Assembly (NCBI GenBank): GCA_034620365.1
Contig: JAQGEQ010000003.1
Coordinates: 124,001-188,000 of the forward strand
Direction: 5' to 3'
Source: Pegea sp. RAD2-039
Lineage: Eukaryota > Chordata > Thaliacea > Salpida > Salpidae
DNA: 64,000 nucleotides
Made by a program: the position numbers and the translations under genes
Shown: piece after piece, positions 1-12,355 of the stretch
Position numbering within the stretch: position 1 is the stretch's first letter
Layout: each line of letters starts with the position of its first letter
Notes under the pieces: generated by a model
The model's input: the letters and a program-made list of their open reading frames with translations, nothing else
Databases searched by the model: none
What the model was told of the DNA's origin: nothing

Positions 1-3000
1 TTTGAATATTTTTTTAGTTACTTGCTTATCTACATCAGTGTCAATCTATTACTAAATATCATCTTACCATTATTCCTTTTTTCATTTTTCTTATATCATC
101 AATAGTGATGATGATTCTTTTAATAACGTTGTAGCTAAAAGATTTGTTTTTTTATTCTTCCATTTGATTACTCTTCAACAACAAACTTCTGTGGTTGTGG
201 TTGTTGTTGTTAGTTTGAAATTGTGTACAAATTTGTTGTTCGTGGTTAATAAAATCTTGAAATATCAAAAACTATATCTAATTATTGAAAATTTTCGATT
301 AGTTTCTGTTTTTGTCGATCATGTTTGTAAAAGGCAAGTGATTGGCAAAAAGTTTGATAAAAGTATTTTTGTTTAGGTAGTTTCCTTTTAGCTTATTAGC
401 TTTTAATTTAACTTCTTGTCAATTCAATTTTAGTTGGTCTAAAGTGGCTGAAGATTGAGTGTTTAAAAATTAATCATCAAATCGATAAAAACAAAATGTT
501 AAAACTTTCTGAATCTTTTTATTCATTCATCAATAATTAGATGATGATTAAATCTTCTAGATCACATAACAGCTGAATCTTTCAAAAAATACCTCAAATT
601 ATTTTCAATAGTAAATTGTAAGATCTGCTTTATTTTAACAAATATTTTTCTTTCAAAATATCTTTATATGCCGTGTATTCATACAAACTTCTTTTTGCTT
701 TAAAGCTTGTTAGCTGTAAACTAGTGAAGCGAAACGAATACTTCAACTGTTAAAGAAATAGTAAACTAGTGGTTCTAGAAGAAGACTAAAACTAAACTTG
801 AAACAATTTCATGAAATTACAAATCTTATTTTCATTGAAATCGATTAACTTTTAAACTGTCTTATAATTGCTAAGTCCGTTTAGAAGTTGAAATATTTTT
901 GACATGATTAGATATTTTAAAGAACTTGAGATAACTGGTACAATGAATTTTGTGGTTTCAAACAATTGATCTGCACTTTTACATAACATTCAATTTAGAT
1001 GCAAAATATCAATTCATTTTTCTGCTTTTTATTCATGTATTAATCATCCAAACAAAAAGTTTGAAGATGCAAGTAATTTCTATTCATATTATATTCAGGT
1101 TTGAAATTAAATTAATCAACTTAACTGAAAGTTGGATCTTAACAAAACATTTAAACAACTTCTCTATTTTTTAACACTTTAATGAAAAAATTGAAAAGTG
1201 TATTAAACCTATAAAACCACATTAATATATTTGTTTAGTTTATCATGAACGCCTAAGTAAATTAAACTATCAATTTTTAACCTTTGCATAAACAGATCAA
1301 TTAGACCAATTTCCAAAAAATTAAATGTAAAGATTAAAGTTTAACTCAAAAATCTATGATTCATAGATTGACAACAAAACGTCATCGACCATTTTTGGTG
1401 ATTTGCAATTTTTACATAGCTTCTGACTAATAAAGTGATTTTTAAAGGAAAAATTTTAAGGTGAGTTTAAAATTTCTTTAATTTTAGAATCGGTTAAATT
1501 TATTCATCCATATAATAAAAAAAATTATTAATTGACAATATCTTCTTTTATATTAGAAAAAAACAAATCGATGGATGTAGATAGTAGCTGAGTTTTGACT
1601 AAACTTAAAACATTTCTCAAATTCTTTCAAAGTAATTAAATTATTTCTAAATTTCTTAAAAGGCATTGTAAAAAAATATACGCACGATCTAACATGAATA
1701 ATATCTTATAATACCAGACTGGGCCTTTTAAAAATATAAATTCATGGTATTTTAACCCAATTTAAAATTGAATTTTAATTTAAAATGAATTAATGCAACA
1801 TAAAACTAAAGTTAAAAAAAAGAATTAAGTATGAATTGCAAATAAAATAAGTTTAGAAGTAAGTTTATTATATTTTTCGGATTGACTTTAATCGCAATTT
1901 TATGTTCAACAAATTTGTTATCTTAATGTTTTAGAAATGAATATGCTGTTTATGGTAACAATACAAGATATATATTTGAAAAGCTTTGCAAAATACTACA
2001 AGACGAGTAAACTTAATATTCACTGTTGTGGCTACCCAACTTATACTATAAACATTTAGATAAAATTTTAAGAAATCTGCGTAAGACTGAAGAATTCAAT
2101 TTGGGAATTAAACCAGATGTTATAAGCATTTTGTTCAAATCAAAATTTGCGAAATGAAACTTTTTGATAAGTTTTTCTAAGTTTAGTACTAATAAATCAA
2201 CTGTTAGATTTATGTCTTGACTGCAAAGATTTACTCAAGAGAACTTTAGTAAGTGTTTAGATTATTTGAAATTATCTTTAGAACAATCCAAAGGTACTTT
2301 TTAAACCTAGGCTGATATGATAATGAAGAAAGTTTACAAAAAATACTTACAAGTTGTAAAAACGTTAAAAAATTTTTATTACTAACAAAAAATTTCCAAA
2401 CTTTGACAATCGTTTTTTTAATAAAATTGCATTATATTTTACTTGCAGCTTTAGTTTTTCCAGCATTAAATAAAATGAATTACCAGAAACTATAATAAAC
2501 TTTTAAGATTAAATCAAAAAGAATTATTTAGATAATAGATCTGTTACACCAAATATCAATATTAAATAGAGTTTTACAAAATAATCATTATTTACAGCAA
2601 ATTATAACAACTAAATAATAAATAAATTTTATTTTATAGATTATTTAAATATTTATATATCGTAAAACATTATAAATTTTTAGCAATTTTAATGAAAAAC
2701 AAAAGACGGTTCCTTATTGTGCTTTGATGATATATAGAATAAATGCTTAAAACCAAAAAATGTTGGTTCTAAGCAAGTGGGAAATTTTAGTGATTAAATC
2801 ACCAAGTATCTCTTAAAAATAACAACAGAAGAAATTAAGTTTTGGAACTCTAGTATATTAGTTGTACGTGTTGTTTTCAATATATTTTTTGGAATGTACT
2901 ATTATCATTGTTTAGTTAGGAGGGAACTAAAATGAATTCATAGCAACATACAAAAAGAAAAACAATTTTTTTCATTTTGTCTCAGTTTATCTTTTAGCAA

Positions 3001-4020
3001 TTATTGAAATTCAATTAATTGTAAAAATTGTAAACTAAATCTGCAAATATAATTATGTCATTTTTAAAAAGTCACGTATTCTATTCTCTAAGAATAATTT
3101 ATTCACAAAGATAAGTTTTCTGGCTTTATTCAATAAATGAATTAAATAAATAATAATAGATAGGGGTTATTATAAGTTACAAAAGATCTATTTTTGGTTT
3201 TTTGTGGATATTTTTATTTTATATTATTTTCTGTAAGTTTGTATTTTAAACAAACTACAACATCTGGCTCTAAAAAAACAATATTTCCAGCTTTGTTATT
3301 TATCAACAAAAAGAGTTGTTTAGTAGGAAGTTTAAACAAAAAGTCTGAAATATAACTCAAAGATAAAAATCATTGAAGTGGTTATACTTCTTGAAATACA
3401 ACAAGTTCATATCTTTTATTACATTTTAGTTTTGTAAGAATTAAAGGAACTCTAAAAATAATTCAGATTAATAATCACCTGAAAATAATTTTGAATCTAT
3501 TTTTTAAAAATCTATATTTAATAAGGAGATCTATCTGATCATCAAGTTCTGTGTAGATAGAAGGAAATGCTTGAAATTAATATCTAAAAACCATTTAAGT
3601 AGTTGCTTAAAGCATTTTTATTTCATACACAAAATATCTAAATATAAAGAAATTTTTTAGAGTTTTTTCAATGAACTAAAATTTTGTAATTTAATTAATA
3701 TTATTTTCATCAATAAAATGCTTCTTAATAGAAAAATTCATTTTAGCCGTATGCCTTCCTTAAATTAAATTTGTGAATTCTACAGAGCAGAAGATACCTA
3801 TGACAAATTGTGAGTCATTTTTCACTTAAAACACCAACAACAGAGCGTCTTGCTCGATCTTACTATGAGCAAACACGAAGGTAGTGACTGGGGAAAACCA
3901 ACACGTCGCTACAATTCGTTTCTTTCAGCTTTCTTCTTTTGTAATCTTCTAAATTTTCTTAAAATTTTCAGATAATTAAAGTCGGTTGAAATTCTAGTTT
4001 TGTTTTTAACCAAGAATCTT
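1..4020. other. Intergenic, no gene recognised
   Basis: This is AT-rich sequence with only short chance open frames and no family-like peptide. A 36-codon frame begins at 3865 (MSKHEGSDWGKP...) and ends at 3975. Its composition is less AT-rich than its surroundings and it could be a small exon, but I have no support for a function. I see no tRNA, rRNA or long repeat here. Confidence 0.6.
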
Positions 4021-7000
4021 TTAAGATGGAAATATAGTGATGACGTCATCAGCTGTAAGTGGAGTAAAAATAAAAGAAAACAAAATGATTTAATAACATT
4101 AAAAAGTTTTAATAAATAAACACAATTAGAAATCTTTTTTTCTAGAAGTCAATTGGATAAGGAAAATTTATAAAATGATTTGTGGTGAGATTTATTTTTA
4201 CCGTGTGTTGCTGACGTCATCGAATTTCTTGTTTACAGCGTTTCTAAGTAACGTAGATACAAAATGCGAGGCGTTTCTCCTAAATTTGATATGAAAAAAA
4301 ACTGTTATTTCTGTAAGCTCAGTTACAGAAACCAGTTACGAAAATACTTTCACTTTTGATGCTGGGGAATTCCCATCAACAAAACCCTTGAAAGCTGCAT
4401 TTGTTCAACTGAATCATTTGTATTAATGAAAAAAATCTCTTAGTATTATCCTTACTATTTAATGATGCCATTCACGACGTTTGCTTCGAAGCTGGATTAG
4501 TATTTACATCAAATCTGTTAAAGTTAAATGCACAAATTTAGAAAAAAAAGGAAAGAATTTTATCAGCTTATTCATCATTTGTTTCTAGAAAGTACCACCT
4601 CGTTTAACTACCTCTATTCTAAGTTAAATTATGACGTCATGACGCGCACATACACACACAAGGCACGCAACGCTTAAAGCAAGGGTCACGCAATGATATG
4701 TTTGCAGAAAATGATTTGAATAATGATAGCGTTGCCATTGGGATTGTTCTCAGTGACTTTGAGTGTTTTGTTTCTATGGAATTTTTATGAGGCAGTCTTT
4801 TTGGAAAAACTTTTTGAAACCTATAGACGTCAAGAAACAAACCCAACTACCAATAAAATTTCAGAAACTAACTGCTGTCATGACAGTAGTACAGCGCTGG
4901 TGATGACGTCATCAAATATAAGGCGCAATCCTTATACTAACTAGTTACTTGCAATCATGTGATCAAATAGTTTTATAAAAACAGGTTTGTGCAAAACAAT
5001 TCGCTACAAGATGAGACCACGTGACTTGATATTTGCATTGTGACATACGTAAGGAAACGCGAGCGTTGCTGATGACGTCTTCGGAATGGAAAAATTTCAA
5101 AAACAAACTTTGATTTTAGAAAAATAATTTTTTGGTGAAATGAATTCTGTAATTAATTTAGTTTCAGAATTTCTATTTTAAGCTAAAAAGAGTTTCTTTT
5201 GTATCAAATTTTTCGAATTAATTAGGCTTCACCAAAAAAAAATTCCCATTTGCTAATTTAGAATAATTAGTTTAAAAAAAAACACATTTTAAAACACTGA
5301 GCAAAAAACAAGATGAGAAAAACAAATTTTATTCGCGAATTATGTAAATTCAGTGATTTCTTCTAATCTTCGGTAGTAGAAATATTTCCCGAGAATGTAT
5401 ATGATAAGGGAAGAAATTTTTTTAAATAAATATCGTGTTCTAAGCTTTTGCAGTTCAATTGATGACGTCATCAGTTGATGCTTCTCGAAAAAAATATTTC
5501 CGTTACAATACCATGAATTAAGATTAATCTTAAAATAGCATTTTGTACATTAGGTGCATTTGAGTGCATAATAGTTCAAAAATGATGAAGGAAAAATAAA
5601 GAAAAGTTGTTTGATAAAATAACGAATAAAATTTAATTAATCTTTTATTTTTTTCTTAACAACATCTCGTTTTAATTTGGAAATTAAATTTTCAAAATCG
5701 ATATAAATTTGGACTAAAAACGTTGTTTAATGACTACATTGGAAATTTTAGTAAAAAAACTCCCAAAATTTTTGGCCATAAAATTCCATACAGATTAAAT
5801 GAAATTAGTATCAGTTAAGTTCAATTAAATCTCTAGATTTAAAAAAATAATTTCTTCAATTTGTTTTGTATGTTCTAATAGCTTTTTAATATCTTAAACA
5901 ACTTGTAACTGATAACCACGTAAATCAAATATCGACTTTACAATAATTCTAAGTTTTATTACACAGTGTTCTGCATATCATCTAAAATAAATTAAACTTA
6001 TTTATTTCAGTAATTATTATTCTATAATTTATGTAACTGATAAAGATTCAATTGAAAGATTTGTTTTCTTGACTGCAATCATTTGATATTTGGAAAAAGC
6101 TTTTACTTTAATAGTTTTTCATTCAAAAATTGGATAAAAAATTTAATAAATTCTTTAATGTAAACTTTATAAGTTGTAGAAAGTTTAGTTTCAAGCTATA
6201 AGTAGTTAAGAAGCAATCGATACTTTTTTATGTTTTATCTTGGAGCAACACTTTTTTGACTAATGTAGAATTTTTATTATAGGTGACATTAAAAGAAATT
6301 AAATATTACTGAAAAAGAATAATTTTTAATGTATTAGTCTATTTAAAAATATTAAATTAAACATGTATGTAATATTTTTTTTTTTTTTTTGAAATTTTCT
6401 TAGTAGGTTAGATATTAGCTAGATTAAATATTATTTTCACCACAAATCTAAAACTTTTTTTTAAAATAAAAAATCCCCAAAACTCTTTATTTCAATGAAA
6501 AGATAATTTTAACGCTAAATATTTTAAAGTGATTTCTTAAAAATGTGGTAAATGTTTTAACAGAGAATGAATAAAAATCTACAACTTTTTAAAAACAAGG
6601 TAAAGTTAAAACTCTCTGATAATTTTGTCCAATTGTTTTGTAAGCGAAAAGATTTAAAAAAAAACATTTAAGTTTACAAACTATTAATTAGAAATTTCAA
6701 TTAATGTTGTAAGTAGAGTTTAAAAGAACTTACATTTAGACAGAACTTAATGTTACAATTTACAACAAAGTCTCATTTTTTGGAAATACCCAAAATTAAC
6801 GCCATCTCTTTACTGCCTTTAGTGGCCAAAAAGTGCAAAAGATCAAAAAATGGAATTTTTTCTCCAAATTCTGAATCATCTTTTTCGCTCTTTGTTGACG
6901 TCATCACGCTTTCTTCCACGTGCTTTTAGAAATGACAACACCAAGTGGTATATTTTTGGGAATTTTTTCATCTTTATCTTTTTCAACTTTTAGCTAAACA

Positions 7001-7263
7001 CGAAGGACTTTTGCATGATGTCAAAATCAGGCTTTCGTGACGTCATTAAAGTAATTTAAAAATCTGTTTTTTTCTGTACAATTAATTTGTCCCCAACAAG
7101 TCGACAATCGAACGATGACGTCACCGACTTCGTGAAAAATGATACAAACTCATGCAAGCGGGGATTTCCCTCCGGGTTGTTCGATAGCGCGTCATAAGCA
7201 CGGTACTTCTTTTGTAAAAGCCCCTGATCCTACCTTCGTGCTATGACGTCATTAATGACGTTA
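4021..7263. promoter_or_regulatory. Cluster of CRE/ATF palindromes TGACGTCA
   Basis: Perfect TGACGTCA octamers start at 4041, 4212, 4632, 4904, 5463, 6896, 7038, 7116 and 7244. Near-matches lie at 5073 (TGACGTCT) and 7256 (TGACGTTA). Several are extended as ATGACGTCATC. TGACGTCA is the established binding site of CREB/ATF-type bZIP proteins. The stretch is less AT-rich than its flanks and also carries CACGAAGG three times (near 3875 and 6999, and inverted near 7235). No gene was recognised inside. Whether this is an enhancer, a promoter array or part of a repeat family is not resolved. Confidence 0.6.
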
Positions 7264-8147
7264 TCACCACTGACCGCTTTATTAATTGCCGCTTCTTCAC
7301 CTTCTTAGTAAAAATCTTAAAATTTTAAAAATTTTTAGAGTTTTTCAAACCGAGGCCAAAATGGGAAAAATACATTTTAGTCGTAAGGAGAAAATCACTT
7401 TTTAGAATTTTCCACAATTTTTAGAATCTTTTTGGAAATTTTGTTATTAGAATCTCGGCTATTTCTTTGAATGATTGTTTTTAGGTCAATAACCTTTTAA
7501 TATTTTCAATTATCAACAGATAAAAAACTTTTGAAGAAATATCAAAACTAAACTATTTGATGATATCTGAAATCATAAGAAATCGAATTTTTTAATTTTA
7601 ATTTTTTGTTTTTGTTTTACTTCGAATTTAATTTTTCATAAAAAATTATTGATAGAAAAAATTTTTCTAAATGTTTATGCAGTGAAAAGTTCTTCTTATG
7701 TTTACAACAACAAAATTTTTTTCTCACTTTTTGTTTCTTTCATTTTACTCAAATTTATTATGAAAGTTAGTAGTTAGTGGTAACCTTTCAAGTACTTCCG
7801 CTGTGTACGTACAGCAGACGTCATTAAAGTTGCAAAAAAGCACCTTGGAAATATCCAAACTTATAATAATTGATAAAAAAATTACTAATAGTGAATTATT
7901 CATTGTCATGACTAATTTACAACATATAATTAAGATTTGCAATCGTTCAAAATGATCAACTTTCCTATTCGTGTAGCTTATTTAGGATAAAGTTTATTTA
8001 GAATTCTTGCACCGATTTTAAATGCTTTTTAAACTTTTTCTATAAATTTAATTCAGATTTTTTGTTTAAGTTAAAGCAGAAGCTTTTTGCCTAAAAAATA
8101 AATCTACAATAGACTGTGAAAAACATATTAAATGAAATTTATATAAT
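7264..8147. other. Intergenic, no gene recognised
   Basis: AT-rich sequence with one further partial CRE (GACGTCA at 7817-7823). The 65-codon minus-strand frame at 7745-7942 has no recognisable family features and is probably chance. Confidence 0.5.
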
Positions 8148-8259
8148 GCTGTAAATTTGCATATTGTGCTATTTGCATATAGCTAAATTGGAATTATTTA
8201 TTAGCTGTAAATTTGCATATTGTGCTATTTGCATATAGCTAAATTGGAATTATTTATTA
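8148..8259. repeat. 56-bp tandem duplication with four POU octamers
   Basis: Two identical 56-bp units lie head to tail at 8148-8203 and 8204-8259. Each contains two copies of the octamer ATTTGCAT (8155, 8171, 8211, 8227), giving a regular 16/40/16 spacing. ATTTGCAT is the classic site of POU/Oct factors and also the distal element of snRNA promoters. A TATA-like TATATAAATA lies 112 bp downstream at 8371-8380. The perfect identity of the two units suggests a recent duplication. Confidence 0.85.
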
Positions 8260-8370
8260 GCCATTATATACTTCTTTACGTAGAGGAAAAATAACAAGCA
8301 TTGAGTCTCAAAAACCCCTGCATTCTTATACTAAATCTATTGTGCAAATTGATGTTTTTTACTCAAAGTA

Positions 8371-8380
8371 TATATAAATA
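8371..8380 (+). promoter_or_regulatory. TATA-like box downstream of the octamers
   Basis: TATATAAATA follows the octamer duplication. A short inverted repeat (GGAGAA...TTCTCC, 8456-8474) lies further downstream. No coding frame or recognised snRNA follows, so the product of this possible promoter is unknown. In such AT-rich DNA a TATA match alone means little. Confidence 0.25.
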
Positions 8381-8474
8381 TCTTCGGAAACTTCAGTGGT
8401 AACTAAAACAACTTTCTCATTTGCAAAATCTTCTAAGTTATCTATTTATCTACAGGAGAATGTGATTTTCTCCT

Positions 8475-10452
8475 TTTATTATTATTAAAAATCATAGGAG
8501 ATATATAAAAGAAATTTTATACAAAATATTATCTATATTTAAATTTTCTTTTTCAGTATTTATAAATTTCAACCAATTGACAGGAAAATGCAAAAGTATT
8601 TTTGGGGATTAGTTTTATTGCTACTTTATTTTTAAAGATATCTCCTATAATGTATTTTTATGATATTTTTAACTCCAAAAACTACAAAAACAAATTAAGT
8701 TACTTAACAACTTATCACAGTTTAAAGCAAAAACTCTAATAACAAAAACAAATTCAAATAATGCTTCAGATAAACATTTTTAATAACTTATAAAGATTTC
8801 TTACTTTAAATCATCAAAAATAATAAATGTCTTGAAAAATATTTATTAATTTGAAGCAAAGTAGAGTTTAATGCTACAAAATGTCATCAAAACAGATTAA
8901 CCTCTTCTAACTGTTCACCTACTTGTAATTTACTAAAATTTATAATTGTACTTGCGGAGATTTAGTAAAAAGTTTGATAAATCAAACACCGAAATTTAGA
9001 ATGTTTGATTTGAGTTCAACTTTTTCTCGTACATATTTTTTAACTGATGTAAATGAACAATCTTATATTAATATCAAAACGTAACGAAGAAGACAGTTTA
9101 AGTCGATTCGAGGGGAAAAAATGGTCAGTAAACTTTATACACCAGGAAAATTTATCAGCTGATTCTAGGCTAAATTCACAATTCTATGTAGATAATAGTT
9201 TATTAATGTCTTTACAAATAATAATATTATTTCTATATTAGCAATAAGTTTACACTGGCCATACAAAGTTTTACTTTTTGCCAAAAGATATCTTTAGACT
9301 TTTAAAATTAAAACTTAATGGTTGAAATCGTATTTTATTTTGATTTTAATGAAGTCGTTTATGTCCTCCAGCTTCAAAAGTCTTTAAAATCTTTGTTTAA
9401 TAATTTAATAACATTTTAGTTATAAACTTTTTTATTTTCTAACTTAATGAATAAGTTTTTGAAATAGATTTAATCTCCTAACCAATTATAACTTAAGTTT
9501 TTAAACTAAAGTTTTTATTTTCACCAAAATTTAGGAAATTTTTTTTAGAAAATCTTTAAGCTAAAAAATTTGAAGAAAACTAATTACAAATATTATTTAT
9601 TACAAATTCTTCTATAAATGACACAAAAGAGTATACAGCAATGTCAATAATAGTAATACAACTGTAAAACACAATCGTTTATCTGTAAATATGTTTAATG
9701 GAAATAGAATGAGAAACAATATTTCATTATTAATAAGTAATCATTATCTCTTTGTAGCATTTATTTTCCATTTGAGTCAAGTATACTAGCAAATATTTGC
9801 ATTTTTAGTTGATGAAATATCTTACAAGTGTTAACTAGTTTTTAGTTTACTAACTAACAAGTTAAATCCTAATTTTTTTTTATCATAATACTTTACATTA
9901 GTACCTTGTTTATTAAATCTAAATTAGTTCTTCAAAGTCTAAATAAATCATGAAATTTGAGAACATTCGATTTATTAAGATAAGAGCATAATTCTATTTA
10001 CTAAATTGTTTTCAGGTTATGAGATTTTAAAATATTAGGTTCCATTACAGGCATTTTAAGGAACGTTTTTGGTATTCATAAACTTATCATAATTTTTCTG
10101 ACTTTTTTGTGCTTTATTTTTTTTTGACTTCATTATTTAATAAAATCAGAATCAATTTTTTCTCAAACTTTAATTAAACAAAATTTTTATTGATTCACAA
10201 TTATAAATTAACGGAGATTATATTTATCAATAACAAATTCAAAATTGAAAGTTTTATAGAACATAATATTCATTCATACATACATCATTACACAAACACA
10301 AATAAACGGATAATAATGTTACAAATTATCAAATGTAATTTATGCTTTACAACTATAAGTTCTTTTTTAGTTTTAAAATTTATATAAATATTTAATTTAA
10401 TAATTATTTCATGTCATTACGTCGGCAGTTTCAAGTGTATAAAACTTTACGC
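8475..10452. other. Intergenic, no confident gene
   Basis: No recognised gene. A 62-codon plus-strand frame at 9053-9241 starts with ATG and is rich in charged and polar residues in its first 45 codons (KRNEED, SRFEGKKW). It could be a small gene or an exon, but matches nothing I know. The rest is AT-rich filler. Confidence 0.45.
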
Positions 10453-10458
10453 TTTATT
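10453..10458 (-). terminator. Possible poly(A) signal of the cionin gene
   Basis: On the minus strand the reading TATTAATAAAG places AATAAA overlapping the cionin stop codon. If this is the signal used, the 3' UTR would be very short. Other signals may lie downstream. Confidence 0.35.
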
Positions 10459-12355
10459 AATATTCAAAATCTTCAGAAGTAGCTCGTTTACCAAAATCCA
10501 TCCAACCATAATAATTTCTGTTCATTCTTTTAAGATCCTCATCATTATTTGCTCCATTTAATCCTAAATGAGAAATCATTTGATCTTTTCAATAATTCTC
10601 AACATTTATGTTTGTAATTATTTTTGTAGTTTTCTGTGCATTTGTATTAAACAGATTTTAATGCTTACAAATAAACGCCAATGTTAAAAACTCTTCATGT
10701 TTTCATGAAATTTAAATTGCAATTTTATTTAATTATATTTTTTCGTCTATTTCCATAAAACACAAATTTTGATCTCAAAGTAAATTCATTTTATATAAAT
10801 TATAAACAAATACTCTTACAACCACCAGTAGTCAGTCATATTTTCAATATATTTCTGTTTCTCACCTTCTTCATGATCAGATAGTTGCCGAAAAATGATC
10901 GCTTTAAGAAATCTAGAGAACAGAGATCCTTTTTTAGCTTCCTTCCACAACTTTATCAGAGAGTTTTCACTGGCAGCACGATTATCAGCGTCACCTCCTA
11001 CATTTCAGTTGGTCATAAATTTAATTTGTTCATAATCTTCAAGAGTTAGTTGATGATAGATTTAAGATCAATTTGATTCTTTAAGATCACGTGTTAAATA
11101 CAAATTGATCAATTTATGATGCATTAGAATAAACTAATGCATACATCACTTGCTTTTACATTTGCTAATTGGTGTACTTTATCAAAATATTTAGTCAATT
11201 TGTTTAAGGTCACAAGACAATCCAAATATAGCAGAGTTTCTGAAGTAAATAATTGATGGTTTTCCAAAAGCTACCCAAAGTATCTTTCCTCTATCTATTT
11301 TGCTTCGATTTTTTCTTTCATAACTACAAATTTACTTTCTTCATTTTAACTTTTTTATTCTTAATAACATTAAATCTTAGAATGTTAAAGATAAATTGAA
11401 TTTTTAAATACGGCAACTTAATTTTTAAATCTAAAATTTATGTTTAATGACTTTTATAACTAAGATAAAAGCGATTAAAAGCTAAACACAATTTACTCTA
11501 GATCCAAAACCACTTCAAACTTTTAGGATAAAGAACACAAAGAATAAAGCTGGAGAAGAATATATTTTAAATCAAATATTCTAATCTTGTTTCTTCAATT
11601 GATTTATAATCAGGTAAAGTGAAGTAGGCCAGATAATATTCAGTATTTTGTGTTTTTCATTTTATCGGTGAATTTTACATCAAAAAATTTCTTTAAAGAA
11701 ACCTTTTAAAAACACAAAAAGTTAATGAAGTTCTACACGCTTTATCTAGCTTGTCGTAGCGTCTTGATTTTAAAAATCAATTTGAAATGGTTTTCAGGTA
11801 AATAAGCTCTAAAAATTTGAAAAAAAATTATTAAATGCACTAATTTTTAAAAAAACCAAACAAGAGAGCTTCTATTTGCTTTAATTTGCTTTAATTAAAC
11901 TACTTAATCATTTAAAATTCATGATGCTCTATCAGTGGTTTTAAACAAAACCTCATAAAGATTATTCTTTGTTTTTTAATGTAATGATTAAGGCAGTTTT
12001 TATCAAAAAATTTTTAAAGCTTTGACGTCTTAAAAGCTTTTAGCAAATACTTTTAAAAACTTTCCCAGCACCAAATCTGTACACTTATAAAACGTTTTGT
12101 TGCAATGAATAGAAATTTGCAGATAATACAAAGTTTTAAACAATTCTTGTTTCTTTGATTTTCTTAAAAGATAATATTAAACAAAATTTGATAAACAGAA
12201 ATACCTTTAAGTCGGAATTTTGATAAGAAATGATGTTGTAACAAGGTATCATCCGGAGGAGACCAAGACTCAGATGACGCCAAACCAAAAAGACCAATGA
12301 CGATGCCAAACACAACTAATTTGGTCGAAAATTTTTTAGACCCACTCAAATACAT
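10457..12355 (-). CDS. Cionin precursor (cholecystokinin/gastrin-family neuropeptide)
   Basis: Secreted precursor of an amidated CCK/gastrin-family peptide, acting through CCK-receptor-type GPCRs. Coding exons (minus strand) are 12355-12205, 10997-10866 and 10584-10457; junction phases agree and give 136 residues. Residues 11-28 form a hydrophobic signal sequence ending near ASS/ES. After a spacer, exon 3 carries Lys-Arg, then MNR, then NYYGWMDF, Gly (amide donor) and Lys-Arg, followed by an acidic tail ending in EDFEY. NYYGWMDF-amide is identical to ascidian cionin, whose two tyrosines are sulfated; WMDF-amide is the CCK/gastrin core. Lys-Arg or the single Arg before Asn would set the N-terminus. 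An acceptor-like TATTTTAG ends 2 nt before the ATG. Intron 1 is 1207 nt, intron 2 is 281 nt. Identification is firm; exact N-terminal processing is inferred. Confidence 0.93.
10484..10516 (-). other. Mature cionin peptide plus amidation and cleavage signal
   Basis: This 33-nt segment encodes NYYGWMDF followed by Gly-Lys-Arg. Gly provides the C-terminal amide and Lys-Arg is the prohormone convertase site. The two adjacent tyrosines lie in an acidic and aromatic context suited to tyrosine sulfation in the Golgi, as is known for cionin. Confidence 0.95.
11122..11146. repeat. Short perfect inverted repeat in cionin intron 1
   Basis: ATGCATTAG and its reverse complement CTAATGCAT are separated by a few A/T bases, so the RNA could form a 9-bp hairpin. 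It lies within the first cionin intron. Function unknown; palindromes of this size can occur by chance in AT-rich DNA. Confidence 0.4.

Noticed and set aside
4637-4944. Overlapping open frames on both strands, the plus one with a hydrophobic N-terminus (MIALPLGLFSVTLSVLFLW)
   Set aside because: No family match and no splice context. The plus frame runs through a CRE palindrome, so the opening is better explained by the less AT-rich regulatory stretch.
8482-8665. Possible MITE with inverted ends (ATAGGAGATAT at about 8495 and its inverse near 8637)
   Set aside because: Only about 11 bp match and no second copy or target-site duplication was seen. Too weak in AT-rich DNA.
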